A DNA stretch of 64,000 bases from Inonotus obliquus (lineage: Eukaryota; Basidiomycota; Agaricomycetes; Hymenochaetales; Hymenochaetaceae): the NCBI GenBank assembly GCA_032164295.1, contig JAJHTX010000001.1, forward strand, positions 124,001 to 188,000, given 5' to 3'. The notes beneath the pieces were generated by a model that was not told where the DNA came from, ran no database searches, and worked only from the letters and a program-made list of their open reading frames with translations. Shown here one piece after another: positions 46,821 to 62,719 of the stretch (the stretch's first letter is position 1; each line of letters begins with the position of its first letter). The position numbers and the translations under genes are program-made.

Positions 46821-48495
46821 TCACTTTGTCCTCAGGAAGCGAGGGTCTCCCCACGCCAGCTCCGTAACACTATGTCCACATCCTTCAGGATGAGTTCCGT
46901 CCAACACACCACTCTCACACTCCCCAGCAAAGCAAACAATGGGAGCAGGATAATCCGCGCGTTCCAAAATATCCCACTTCTCCTCGTCAACATCTTCGAG
47001 ACCATCAAGCCCACTACCATCGTGTGGGGCGCCGGGCACAAGATACATGACTCGGGAATTGCTGACGCTGGAAGAAGAAGATACACGAAGTCGACTCCAT
47101 GTTTGCCGGAGCTGGTTAATCCCTGCAGTCCACCCTTCTGCAAATGCTTCTTGGAAAGGTGTATACATTCTTTCTTCCTGCGTTTCGGGGTCGGGATCGT
47201 TGTGGAGGGGAGGGGTAACGGAGATAGGGGATGGAGGTAGAGGAAGGATGGTGGTGGTTAGGGTCAGGAGCGAAGGCGGAAAAGGTAGAACGCGGATTTT
47301 GCTTGCGAGGATGGAAGGATCAAGTTCAGGCGGCGTGATCGAAACGGCGGTGGAGCTGGGAGTAGGCATCGCGAGAGGCGACGAGGCTCCACGTAGTGAG
47401 ATCTTAGCCATTGCAAGACCTTTCCTCCCCGCCTTTACCTTACTTGATGCTGCAACACGATCCTGCTCGTCGCCGTACTGTTCTTGCCCCATTTCCCGTC
47501 TCTGCACAACGTCCATCTCAAGCTCTTCCTTCCAAGCTTTCAGGGCTCTTTCACGCTCACGCGCTCTCCGTGCACCAATCAGCGCGCAATCCTTCCCTAT
47601 AGCTGCCCATTCCTCCGGCTCACGTCCTGAAGCCAACGCGCATGCATCAAGACGTACGTGCTGTACTTGATCGAATCGCGATAAGATACGGTCGAGTTGG
47701 TTACTTCTGACGTTTCCGGTGGATAAATCTAGTACTCTTAGAGCTGGGAAGGCGCGTGGAGCGACTGCGAGGTATGGACCTACGTCACGACCTGGTATGC
47801 GGATACGGAGAGAATGAAGGTTTTGAGATAACGGAGAGGTGGAGAGTGCGAGGAGCGGTTGGAAGGAAAAGAAAACAAGGGGTTGGGCAAAGCAGGCGCG
47901 TTCTCGCCCGGAGTCCAGCGGATCCTGGACTATTGAAAGTGCATGCAGGGGAGAGGGTGGCCAGCCTGCAAGAGCGGAGATTATTGGGTCGAAATAAGCG
48001 CCTTTGAGGAAGTGGTAGTAATTGGCTCGTTGTACACTGAGGGAGGGTTTATTCATTAAACTAGTAATTCAAGAAATATGAAAGTATTTACTATGGTCTG
48101 AATCTCAGAGACAATGACTGAAGGCATTTCTGCGGTCGCTTGAATATCTCCAACAGACCATCTGGGTCGAAATTCGGCCCAACAAAAAGCGCGAATGTCG
48201 TCAAGTTATCCAGCAACACAAGTAGATTTATTATGACCTGGGGGTCGGCCGTCCACGACTCGATCCTCAGCTCGCGAACATGTAAGGCTTCGGCTTTCCC
48301 GTCTCGAAGTCTACGCTGAAGTTGAACGACCTGTTCTGTGGAACGAAGAACGATGCGCTCGAAGAATCTTTCGAGTGGGATTGGTGCATACGGGATTGCC
48401 CGTGTCAGTGAAAGAATAGAGGACTGGACTGAATCATCGTCAATATGGTCGAGAATTGCCGCATAGAGCTCGAGCGGGAGGGACGCGAGGGACAT
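46821..48495 (-). CDS. F-box-like / leucine-rich-repeat protein, 2 exons
   Basis: Minus-strand exons 48092-48495 and 46821-48036, joined across a 55-nt intron, give 539 aa. The start MSLASLPLELYAAILDHIDD then SVQSSILSLTRA is a degenerate F-box (LP-LE-x-I-LDxI). It is followed by LRR-like strands (LHVRELRIESWTA, LQSLSLRFRPYVQ, FPALRVLDLSTGN, VQHVRLDACALAS). The C-terminal third is low complexity with LPLPPSPISVTPP and ends ESGVLDGTHPEGCGHSVTEL. By analogy it would be a substrate receptor of an SCF ubiquitin ligase; no substrate is suggested. A nearer acceptor would give a 31-nt intron, but the 55-nt choice restores RPYVQRANYYHFLKG, without a nine-residue insertion. Confidence 0.75.
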
Positions 48496-48651
48496 GAATG
48501 GTGCCGTCGACGTTGGAGACGATGTGAGGACTGGTAACTGTTATGTAATACGCTCGGATAATCCCGTAGTGCAGAAATTGCAAATTGCGCCTCCCAATCC
48601 CGGACGTGAAGCCAGAATATAAGTTTTGTCCAATGGTATAGTCACCGTCTT

Positions 48652-49197
48652 CTACCCCCTGGAATTGCCCTTCTGGTGCAGGTTGTGTGAAGAGCGCGTA
48701 AGATAGGTATTGCCCACCGTCGGTGTCCAGCTGGTATCAAATGCGGGCATAAGAGACACCAGAGCTACGACTGTCCCAGAATCTGTCTTAGATTCTACAG
48801 TGAAGGTAACTGTCTTTCCGCAGGCATTCCGGGGTGCCCTTGTAATAAACATTAGTCGGCCACACAATGGGAGGATGGCAAAATATAACACTGATAGAGC
48901 CGAGCATAACAACCTAGCTATACAAACTTGAAGTTGTTAGCCTTGTGTGACTGGACTGTAGCAAGTCTGCTCACAAGTCATTCTGCGAATACGTCTTTTT
49001 CGGGTCACAGTGGTAACCGAAGGTGCTATCATTTCATCAGCCAATGTGTCATGCCTCAACAGAGAGGTTGAACGTATAAATACTCACGACCAAAGGTCGA
49101 GAACCATCATAGTAAGCGTCGCCTGCTTGTGGAGTTGTGATTGAGCGGCGAGAGCCAAAGGTGCAACAAACGCGATAATGCTAAATAAGCGACGCAT
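48652..49197 (-). CDS. Putative small secreted protein, uncertain model
   Basis: The start MRRLFSIIAFVAPLALAAQS is a good signal peptide. Joining three exons (introns at about 49052-49090 and 48840-48975) gives STFGYHCDPKKTYSQND and then APRNACGKTVTFTVESKTDS, ending about 45 residues later. NACGKTVTFTV recalls the ACGKTV loop of barwin/RlpA-like proteins such as the gene at 21.6 kb, but CPxC and GSW are not found. In the first exon a reading shifted by one base (DAYYDGSRP) also looks plausible. It may be a diverged or broken relative, or wrongly spliced. Confidence 0.4.
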
Positions 49198-50121
49198 AGT
49201 CGTATGAGTTCACTGTTCAGAATGGACGGATAGCTAAATACACAAAGCAGACGCAAAGAATAACAGAAAGCTAAGGATGACACCGTCTCTAATTGTCATC
49301 TCTCGTATTCAATCCTGGTATGTGGGAGCATGGAGAACTTGCGGAACGCTAGGAACCCCGAGAATGGAGTAAGGTGGTAAGCAACCAATGCAAGGTCTGT
49401 CGAACGGGGTGCAACGTACCTCAACTAGTCAAGACAAGCTCCCCGTCAACAGAATTTTTTGAAGAGTGATGTCTGGTCATTCGCAACCTTGATCGATATG
49501 AGTGCGTCTTCTCCAATGTAGAATAAGTCAAGTTTGAAGCCCGGAGAAAGACTTGGAATAGGACAATAGTTGTTAGCATTTGCCACAGTGAAGTAGAGCT
49601 AGTCTATCCAATCCAGACGCGAGGCGCTTGAGAATAATTGATGAGACGAGTGAGTGCATACTGAGTCAGTGCAAATGCGAAGCTGGAACGGTGGAGCCGC
49701 GAGATCCTCAGTGATAGGTCGGCTAGAGACAGAGTCCGAGAGACTTCAGCAAGATAGAGGCGGAATACCAGTCCTTTTCCCATAGAAGTAACGGAGATCT
49801 TGCGGAGCCTACAGCCAGAGGAAGAGACATCTTGCTCTAAGCCTCTATCGAATATCTTTCCTTCCGCACATTTGGATCCTGGACTAGTGAGGCTCTGACT
49901 CACTGTGTGTGCCCTACCGGATTCATGTTACATCTACGCATACCATAACGGATTAGTCCAACTATATGGCTTCTGATGTACAAGGATAAGTTGCTCATTT
50001 GACTGTAACCGTGGTGGTCCGTGGAAGTAAGTGAAAGATAGAAAAAAATCGGCTCGTGACCGCGATGGAGATTGAGTCTCGTGATCGGCACGGGCTGATT
50101 CTAACTCTAGCAACAACCTCA
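49198..50121. other. Gap without supportable gene
   Basis: Divergent promoters of the putative secreted protein and the Rrt8-like gene. The minus frame at 49604-49903 has no recognisable content. Confidence 0.45.
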
Positions 50122-51610
50122 ATGTCCACTGATTCACCGTCCATAGAGAATGCAGATCAAAACCTCTCTCGCACAGTAGTGCGCAATGAACGGCTGGCCT
50201 TCCCTCCCATCTACGTCCTCGTCGGCGCTTACAGACTTCTCACAGACGAGAACCTTTACATCCCTACTTGGGATAAATGCAAACACGGTTTTCTGCGTGG
50301 TGCTGTCGTTGGACTTGGTTGGGTGCGTATTTCTACCATAATAAGAGACGTTACTCATTCACAAAGTGAATGTAGGCCGCCGTTACGTTCAACATCCAGC
50401 GCAAGTTCGTTGGAATATTTCTTAGAAAGTCAGTCCAATATACCTACCTATGATTCTCCCCTCCCCCTTACTGATGAGTCGTTATTCGACGAATATTCAG
50501 TTCTCCACGCGTGACAGGTCTCTCAAACGAAACACTATTTGGCTACCAGCTCCCGTTCAGCATTACAACATGTACGGCTTCTCACGCTTTTGAATGTGCC
50601 ACTCGCTAACCTCCCATCTCTCTATTTTGACCTTAACTACCCCAAGACGCAACCATTCTCTTCCTATCCGGCCAGATCACGTCAATGATCCGCTTCTTCC
50701 TTGCTAAAAACTTGCGTATCGCGCGAGACAGAGCATGGGACCACACAGTCCGCTCGCGTGGCAAAGGTCCAGAATTCTGGAGCAGCTATGTAGAAGAGTT
50801 CGCCGTCCCTCCTCTCCCTCGAAAGAGACGTGGATGGGAAAACTTTGCGGGAAGTTTCGTTGGGAGGTTCTTCATCCGACGCGGTAAGTGCTATGCTGCT
50901 GTGAAGAATGCGAGATGTGATTTTGAGAACGTTTGTGTCCTCAGTTGTCCTCCTCCCTTTGAACTTTTATCCTTTCATCGGCATTGCAGTCGGCGCGTAT
51001 CTTAAAGCGGTCGGTACAGCGCGGTATTTACACCGTCGAGTACGTCTCAATCCATCATCATCTCTCCCCCCGCATGCCCTCACCGACTTTCGCAGTACTT
51101 TGAAGCCAAGAAAATGACAAACGACCAAATCGCCGTCTTCGTTGAAGAGCGAAAATGGCAGTACGTATGTACGTGTTTCAGGAGCTTTCTTGCCCCGATT
51201 GATGTGTAGGAGCTGATGCGCGCGAAAATTTAGCATTTGGTTTTACTGCTTCCCTCCTAGAAGGTCTTCCCATCATCGGTCTCGTCTTCTCAATCTCAAA
51301 CCGCGTCGGTGCGGCAATGTGGGCACATGGTCAGTATTCCACAGTGTATGTTCATTATTTTCATTGTAATAATGTAATGTGTGTCGGTTAGACTTGGAAA
51401 AGCGTCAGCACGAGTTCGCCTCTGGACAACTTAAGCCGATCACACCAGCCCCCAATCCTGATACTGAACTTAGACCAATGATTGGAGGGTGGCAAGACGC
51501 AGACAAAAGCTTCGATGATAAGAAGGAACGGTAATTTTGATCGCACGGACTCTGCATTGACGGACTATACACTATAATTCTATTATAGGTCAAAACAAAA
51601 TAGGAAATAA
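50122..51610 (+). CDS. Rrt8/Lds-type (outer spore wall family) membrane protein, 9 exons
   Basis: Exons 50122-50322, 50376-50428, 50501-50595, 50647-50883, 50945-51039, 51096-51168, 51234-51329, 51392-51530 and 51589-51610 give 269 aa with all phases fitting. Hydrophobic parts are FPPIYVLVGAYRLL, HGFLRGAVVGLGWAAVTFNI, ATILFLSGQITSM, VVLLPLNFYPFIGIAVGAYL and GFTASLLEGLPIIGLVFSIS. The motif SNRVGAAMWAHDLEKRQHEF after the last membrane segment is the signature of the fungal Rrt8/Lds1/Lds2-like family, known in yeast from lipid droplets and spore-wall formation. Role here is inferred only. An upstream in-frame ATG at 50065 would add 19 residues. The stop lies 46 bp from the stop of the convergent ISWI gene. 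Confidence 0.8.
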
Positions 51611-51656
51611 ATCGGACTAGTCTCTAAGAATGAAGTTGACGGAGGGGAGGATAACG

Positions 51657-55990
<4,334 letters not shown>

Positions 55991-56173
55991 GGTTTACGGT
56001 TGGGTCGTTTGTTGAGGTGAGGGTTTGCCACACGGCATTGTAAACGGAGACCCAAAGTTATTGTGACAAGATAGGTGCTTCCTTCCCACGATTTCAGTCA
56101 CACTGTTTTAAATATTGGTATGATATTTGTTTGGAAGAAGCCGCTGGGCTGAGTAGAAAATGATATAATGACT

Positions 56174-59100
56174 CTAATATAGCGAGATCATTGATTGCCT
56201 CCAGCGCGAAGTAAGCTCGTCAACCTTTAGCACAACGCCTGCCGCCGCTCTCCGAAGTTTCACTTCCTGTACTCCACCTTCTCCGGGAACATGCACTCCT
56301 CGTTCCAGCGCGTTCAGTACTTCCCCAGCCCATTCTCCAGTTCCTAACAAAAGAGCGGAATGTTCAAGACAAAGTGATCTTCCTCCGTCCAGGTCAAGAG
56401 AGCCATCTAACACTACCACTGCCAACTCCAGCGCTGCGGTCAAGACAGCTGCCTCACGTTCTTTCTCTTCTTTCGCTCCAGACATTGGACGAGTGCCAAG
56501 TGTCACTGCTAGCTCGAGCGTATCGGGAGCAAGAACAGCAAGAAACGCCGGAGAATATCGCGCTGCATGCATAAGAACTGCAACAGTTCCGAGAAAATGA
56601 GCGAGGACAAGTGGGCTCAATATCAGGCCTGTCCCGGTACCGCGATAAGCCACCGCACGATACGCAGTGCGTTCTTCTCGTTCTTGCTCCTCACGGAGAA
56701 ATACCCAGAAGCTCCCAACGAGCGGGCCGATGAAGAATTCGGCAGCGAGTTCTGAGAATGTGCTGTCCTTGGGAACATATGTTGCGCCAGGCTTGACCTC
56801 CGCAATACGAGCCGGTTGTTTGATGCGAAGCTGCTTTTCACGAACAATCACAGTAGTCCTTGCTTCTGCGGCATCCTTTCCGCTTTCAATAGCCGCACGA
56901 CTGATGTCCTCAAGCATGCGCTGTACTTGCCCTGCGTTGGCCTCGTTGTATGCGATATATTTCCTGTGGAGTGCAGGTGGTAGCTGCTTGCTCGGAAACG
57001 CGTTCCGTTCCGAGATGGTGGATGGTGGGATAGGAAGAGATGCAAGCTCACGCGCCCCGATAGCTAGAGCGTTGAGCATAACGAAGCGCTGGTCCGTTGA
57101 GTACTGATTCTTGAAGAACTCATCGATTATAACCCTAATTCGCGATTGAGTACTAATTCATCCGCCGATGTAGAGGTGTACTCACGGCGCAGTCTTTCTC
57201 GGACAGCATGCGACAAGTGCAATTACGGCTGCCTGTCTCTTCTGGTCAAATCCCTCCAGCTCGTAGTTGTTTTGTAGCCCAACGAACAGATAAACTAGAT
57301 TGACAACATTCTCCTCTGCATATAATACTAAGCAACATAGACCAGCAGTGAGGTATTTGCACTCATACCAAGTTCAAAGCCGAATCCTTTCTTCCTTCGT
57401 ATCAGCTCCTCTGCGTAGTCGAGCGCCATTTGAATTTTTTCCGCATTTTGCGGATCATCGGGCTTCTTACTACTCGTAATGAGCTGAGTGAGATCGAACA
57501 AATACACGGGGCGTTGAATTTTCTTGTTCCCCACGTTGAGTGTCGGGTCCTTCTCTAGCTCCTCGAGCTCTGACTGAGTAGGAGAGGGTGATCGGGAAGA
57601 GGAAGGAGATGGAGCATAACCTTCCAGATCGTCGTCGGAATAGTTTGCGCTTTCTTCGAGATGAACGCGCGAAGTAACAGGGCGAGATGGAGAAACATCT
57701 GACGGGCGTTCTGACATCCGCTCATCTGGCTCCAGCCTCAGCACATCGACAGGAGCCACTTCAACATTTGCGTCGCGCTCTACGATCAACCGCCGAACGG
57801 CGCGAGCCCACTCACGACCTTCGCCTTCACCTTCCCACTGCTTGAAATCAAGCTTCTTATTGGTCCTCTGTGCGACAAGCTCAGCCGCGAGCATTCCACA
57901 ACGCCGAACGGCAGGGTCAAGGTGTGAGATGTACCGGCCAATGGCCCCTATGAATGCTTCAGAAAAAGCGAGCGACTGCAGAGTTGGGTGGGAGTCTGGG
58001 AGGGCAAAGATGGCGAGGAGAAGAGCAGTCGTGATATCTAGAAGAATGCCACATGTAAAACTTCGCGATAGTTCGGGGTGTAGTATTGGACATACACTGC
58101 TGGTGAGAAAGGAGTGAATGCTTGATATGGTCTTCTGAAGACCAGACTTCCATAATCTGGTGTATCATGGTCTCCTTAGCGCGCGGTGGGATAGCTGCGG
58201 ACGTGCTTAGCATCCAAGTTGACCGTCGTATTAAATGGCACACCTTCTTCGTCACTGATAGTTGCCCAGCAAACCAAAATCCTTGCCTTCGTGATACTCC
58301 ATATCCGGGTCAACAACGTCGAAGATATACATAGCCACTTCTCGTCCTCCGCGCCTTCTAGAATCCCCAAAATGCCACAAATCAGCGCGGCCTCCCTCTT
58401 TACTAGTCCTCTAGACTCTCTGGATCCGTCCATGCCATTAGGAAGCTCGGTAAGATGCGCAAAGAAGGAAGCCAGAGCCTTCGAATACAAGCTAGATGGC
58501 AACGATCCGAAGACGTCTCTCCAAATGCTTGTGCAAACGTCTCGTTCTCGGCAGGACAGAGAATCGAGATGCTTCCTGATAGCCAATAACGTCACAGAGG
58601 GAAAACTAACTTGAGACGGCGTGAGCAATGTCGTGCTAGGGAACAGTCCGACGTTTATCAGCTTCGTCAGAAGGTAAGTTAGCGATTGGACAATTTCTGC
58701 AAAGAGACGTCAGTCAAATTCATTATATAAAAGGGTAAGATTCACCCGCAGAAGGAGATCGATGCATAGATGCGATGAGAGCCTCGAACCGAGTGCACAA
58801 CAAACTGTAATACTCGTACGCTTGCAGGTCTAGAGGAACATCAAGCCTGTCAATCTTGTTGGCGAGTTTTGCTGGCACTGAGACGATGCTCTTTACCACT
58901 TCTTCCCATGCGGATGCCTGTTTATGCGTAGGAATCGACGTATCCTGAGCATAAATGACCGAATGAATGCGATCTATCGGGTATTCGCGTGCCAGCCGAT
59001 GCAAGACCTTGACCGAAAATTGTGACAAGGGAGATAACATTGTAGATGTATAGGCGCACAATGCGACGTCTCCCGCTGATCGCATCGATGAAAAGAACGC

Positions 59101-59409
59101 ATCAGGGCAGAAGTACTGAAAGAGTATGGCGTCGTGGCCCTGTTCTCGAAGAATCGTCTCCCAACTAGGCGCAATGCTTTCCAGTATTGCAGATTGTATT
59201 AGGGGAATGTGTTTAGTAATCTGGAAAGTATCTTTTGCAGCAATAGGAAGTAGATTGGACTGTCTGAATACTGGGGGCAGCAGTCCAATCACATCCAAGG
59301 GCCGAGAGAGCAGGGACAGAAGCTCAGAAATGTCCGAGATGGGGGACTGCAGACGAGAGACTATCTCACGAATCTGAGCCAGGGCTGCATCCTTGCGTCC
59401 AGGCGACAT
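56174..59409 (-). CDS. TEL2: Telomere length regulation protein Tel2 (TTT complex)
   Basis: A long alpha-solenoid gene with several introns (for example near 58700, 58110, 57330 and 57130). The conserved C-terminal Tel2 block is clear: ISHLDPAVRRCGMLAAELVA, then a spacer with acidic, Ser-rich DDDLEGYAPSPSSSRSPSPT, the CK2-site region that binds R2TP in other species, RPVYLFDLTQLITSSKKPDD, VNLVYLFVGLQNNYELEGF, RQAAVIALVACCPRKTAPVV and FFKNQYSTDQRFVMLNALAI. The TTT complex (Tel2-Tti1-Tti2) with Hsp90/R2TP matures PIKK kinases such as TOR and ATM. Start is the first ATG in the frame at 59409; a TTG just before it is not used. The last 90 residues end LTSRWRQSMISLY. Confidence 0.88.
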
Positions 59410-60714
59410 CAATAAAATTGGATTCGGGCCATGCGAGCGCGGTCGCCAGCTCTTATTATCGGATGGAGTGGTGGTTGTTCGTTGAGCTTGACATCACGAT
59501 TCTTCTCGATGGCACCAAATAGGAACCAATAATACAATTCCCACGATCCTCAAAGCTCCGTTCTGTACGTATGTACACAGACCTTTTAATTTGGGGACGT
59601 TAATATTATTGCATTCTCAGATGCAGTAGCTTTAAGCCGTCAGTAAACATTTAGACGAAAGGTATTTCAAGGCGGAACTGTCTTATACTCGTATGGGTAT
59701 AGAACTGTACACTCTCCCGCCTTCATTAATATTGATTGCGATATCTTCGTCAGCTCAAGACACCATGAGAAACAATGTGCTAACACCTGAGACCATTTGA
59801 CAAACGGATGGTGATTACGCTTGACTTCATAGTGATCTCGTTATTCTCCGCTAACCAGCGGAGAACAGTGAGCCCTTCGGTCACACCCTGATCTGAGGAG
59901 CCATTTCTGATCAACTTGCTTTCCCAGACCCAGAACTACTAACTGAAGATACAGGCCACCCGTTTCCTTGTAAGCTCCTTAGACAGTTTGTTCGAACAAG
60001 CTAAAGGAAGAGGCATAAGGGATACAGATGAGACTGCCTTGCTCAACCTCACTTATGCCACTTTGGACTATAAGCGGGTCCTGGAAGGATATTGCTCGAG
60101 AATGATTCGGACCGACATTATCCGGGGCTTCAATCTGCTCCCTGCAAAAATCATAACCAGGAAGCCGTAAAGGGCGCGTAAACGGGTAGTCGATCAGATT
60201 GATATCTGGGACTTCCTCGAATGTAAAGGTGGTCCTGAATCTGTTTGAGGGATGAAGGTATCAATCTCGAATCGTTCAGAAATACCGATCAGATCCACAC
60301 TAGCCATGGACAGGTAACCCTCAATGTACTCCAGCCCTCTGCCTTCTTTTACCTTTTCCTTCTAGTACTGTCTGATAGTTCGATGAACCTGTCAGCCATG
60401 AACTCGTTAGTCAACGAAGAGCAGTTAGCGCACCATATACCGCCTACACAAATGATTGGGCTGTTGGTACTGATCGACATGTGTCCCCCTCGAGGGCATT
60501 TCGTTAGGGAGTTCAACTCAGAGCCCCGAGACGTTCACTACAGTCTTCCACAGACATCGAGGGAACCAAGTTATGCATTTCAGGTCCCATCGCACTCAGG
60601 ATCGATGCTGCAAGTATCAAATCATGATATGTAATATTCAGTCAACGAATGGCAAGAGGCCAAAGCGAGCCAAACGTTCAACGACAACCATAAGATGACA
60701 AGTGCAGCGGCGGA
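59410..60714. other. Gap without supportable gene
   Basis: The TEL2 promoter and about 1 kb without recognisable coding. Two + frames at 59988-60170 and 60245-60634 have no motifs I know. Confidence 0.4.
59844..59865. repeat. Perfect 9-bp hairpin with 4-nt loop
   Basis: TTCTCCGCT, loop AACC, AGCGGAGAA. It lies about 435 bp upstream of the TEL2 start in the gene-free gap. It could be a binding site for a dimeric factor or a fold-back in a transcript. No function is known. Confidence 0.35.
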
Positions 60715-61639
60715 CTAATCATCATCACCTTCAGCTACATCCCTGCCTCCGCCTACGGCATTCGCTTTCTTGCTCTTCTTCCGAGCCTTCCTTTCTTCCC
60801 TCAGTTGCTCTCGGTCTGCGCGGGGATCGTGCGAATAAGTGAGTGTTAGAGAATAGTCGTCATCCCGTATATCTTGCCAAGGACGGTTCGCATCAAATAT
60901 TTTCGGAGCTATCGCCACTCTCTGAGGAGGTGGAGGAATCCGTTCTGGCGATCGATCTCTTTCTGTCATTTCGGGCCGTGCTGAGGCCTTAGCTGGCGCG
61001 GAGGTAGGAGTATATGATGAGACTGTGACGCGTTTCGTCTTGGAATTCAGAGAAAGGACTTTATGTGTCTGTGATTGTGCCGGCTGCACTTGTAAAGGCT
61101 GGCTAGCAGCCGCGCTATTTAGTGATGGGAAAGATCCAGCGGCCTGCCGTGCCTCCTCCCTAGCGCGTTCTATTTCCTCCTCTTCCCTCGTAATGGTAAT
61201 AGCTAAATCAGCCCGTAGTTTATCCAGTAGTATACTTTTGGTGGCTAAAGAAAAGAGCGGAGCTGAGCAATGTGGACAAGCGTAGTACGGGGCAGTGAGT
61301 GAACAGAGGATGAGACCACAACTCAAGCACATTGGACAGTACGACGACAAATCATGTATTCGTGCTATATGCGATCATCAGCGAATACTGGAGTGCCAAG
61401 CATAGGAAATTTGTACCTAGGCAGAAACATCCTCCTTTTGGGTCTTTCTGGACTCCAGACTCGCTCTGTAGCTTAGAGATGGTCGTTTCAAGTGCGCAGA
61501 CAGCTGTACTCTTCGCAAGCTCCTGCACTACCGGATCCTTTCCTTTTCCTCTGTTTTTTGGGGTATTCGCCACGTAGTTTTTCGGTTTGACGCGGTCTGA
61601 AAGCAGAGCTGATTGAGACCATGCTGTCCGGTTCGTCAT
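60715..61639 (-). CDS. ASC-1/TRIP4-type zinc-finger protein, 2 exons
   Basis: Minus-strand exons 61417-61639 and 60715-61364 (intron 52 nt) give 290 aa. The junction rebuilds the zf-C2HC5 zinc finger of activating signal cointegrator 1: KGGCFCLARIHDLSSYCPMC, LSCGLILCSL, YYACPHCSAPLFS, with all Cys ligands. In humans TRIP4/ASC-1 is part of the ASC-1 complex acting in transcription, alkylation repair and rescue of collided ribosomes. The rest of the protein has an EEEEIERAREEARQ helix, a linker, and the conserved KIFDANRPWQDIRDDDYSLT near the end, typical of fungal members. The ASCH domain of animal TRIP4 is absent, as in other fungi. The C-terminus is basic then acidic (RKARKKSKKA ... EGDDD). 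Confidence 0.85.
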
Positions 61640-62719
61640 TTCTTCAGTCTTGTGTTGTTGGTTGTTGGATTGAAGTGAAGTGAGAAGATGTAAGTCTGCA
61701 CGTGATAGGAATATTGCTTGAATGGGTTACGTAATGTCAATTGATATCTCTTATGTGCGACAACAGCCTCCCTCACAGAGGGAGAACCGGAATATTACAG
61801 CACCCGTATATCTGAATCTTGCCCTGTCGGGCCGGCGAGGTACTAATATCAGAATACACAGGGTGCCTGCTATCATAGCCATACACGCTCAGACGCTGAT
61901 ATTGGAAAAATAAGAGAAAACTACAACGGATTGCTCTCACGCTGCGAGACGTCCGTCAGTAAGCGGAAAGGAATAGAGTGTTGAGGCTAAAATGGAGAGA
62001 TCTGGATCTAGAGCAAGGCCTATGACTCAGTTCCTTCCTTCTTCAAAAGCGCAGTCTTATGAGGTCGAATGTTATTGCAAGGAAGCGGAAGGTAAACAGC
62101 TCTACTCACATCTCGTATCGAAAAGAAAAGAGTCCCGACTGTAATTGAAGCTTTCGTGTGCATGCAAGTATCATGCGTGCGTGAGTGCAACAAACTCGGA
62201 CGTTAAGCAACACCTTTAAGGATCACTCGCAATGCTAACTCCGTTGATTATATTTCGAGTCATCCTCCGACCAGACGGATAACTTTCGAGACTATCCAAT
62301 TTAGCGTTCGATTCGAGCAACATTCCTTACCGCAACTCAATGTAGTCTGTCATTGCTGCTTAGCCGAGTTACACAGTGGCGGGAAACACGAACATGTGAC
62401 GTCGGGGAAGGGAAGACCGAGTTGCCCACGCCACGTTTTGTTGTTTCGGAATAAAGAGGGTCCCTCGGCGGTTGAGGATTGATCATGCCTCCTTTCATAA
62501 TCCACCTTTTGAAGGGAGTTTTGCAAATCACAGAGTAGTGAACGGAGCAGTCAAGCTGGCCAGTGGCCGGTAAATAGTGGGGTAATTCTTGCCTCGGAAA
62601 TAAGCGAACATCAGTGTTCAGCGTCATGAAGGTTTGTCAAAGATGTGCATACAATAATTCTACCATCTAGTGAGCCCGGAAACGTGATTGTATCCCCTCG
62701 ATCCGAACGTCCCGTTTGG
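61640..62719. other. Gap without supportable gene
   Basis: The promoter of the zinc-finger gene and the 3' flank of DUS1. Short frames only (for example 62337-62627 minus). No RNA gene could be recognised. Confidence 0.4.

Noticed and set aside
48037..48091. 31-nt intron in the F-box-like gene
   Set aside because: A later acceptor gives 55 nt and restores the family sequence RPYVQRANYY without an insertion.
60245..60634. 129-codon + frame
   Set aside because: Moderate length but no recognisable domain, signal peptide or conserved pattern; not enough to call a gene.
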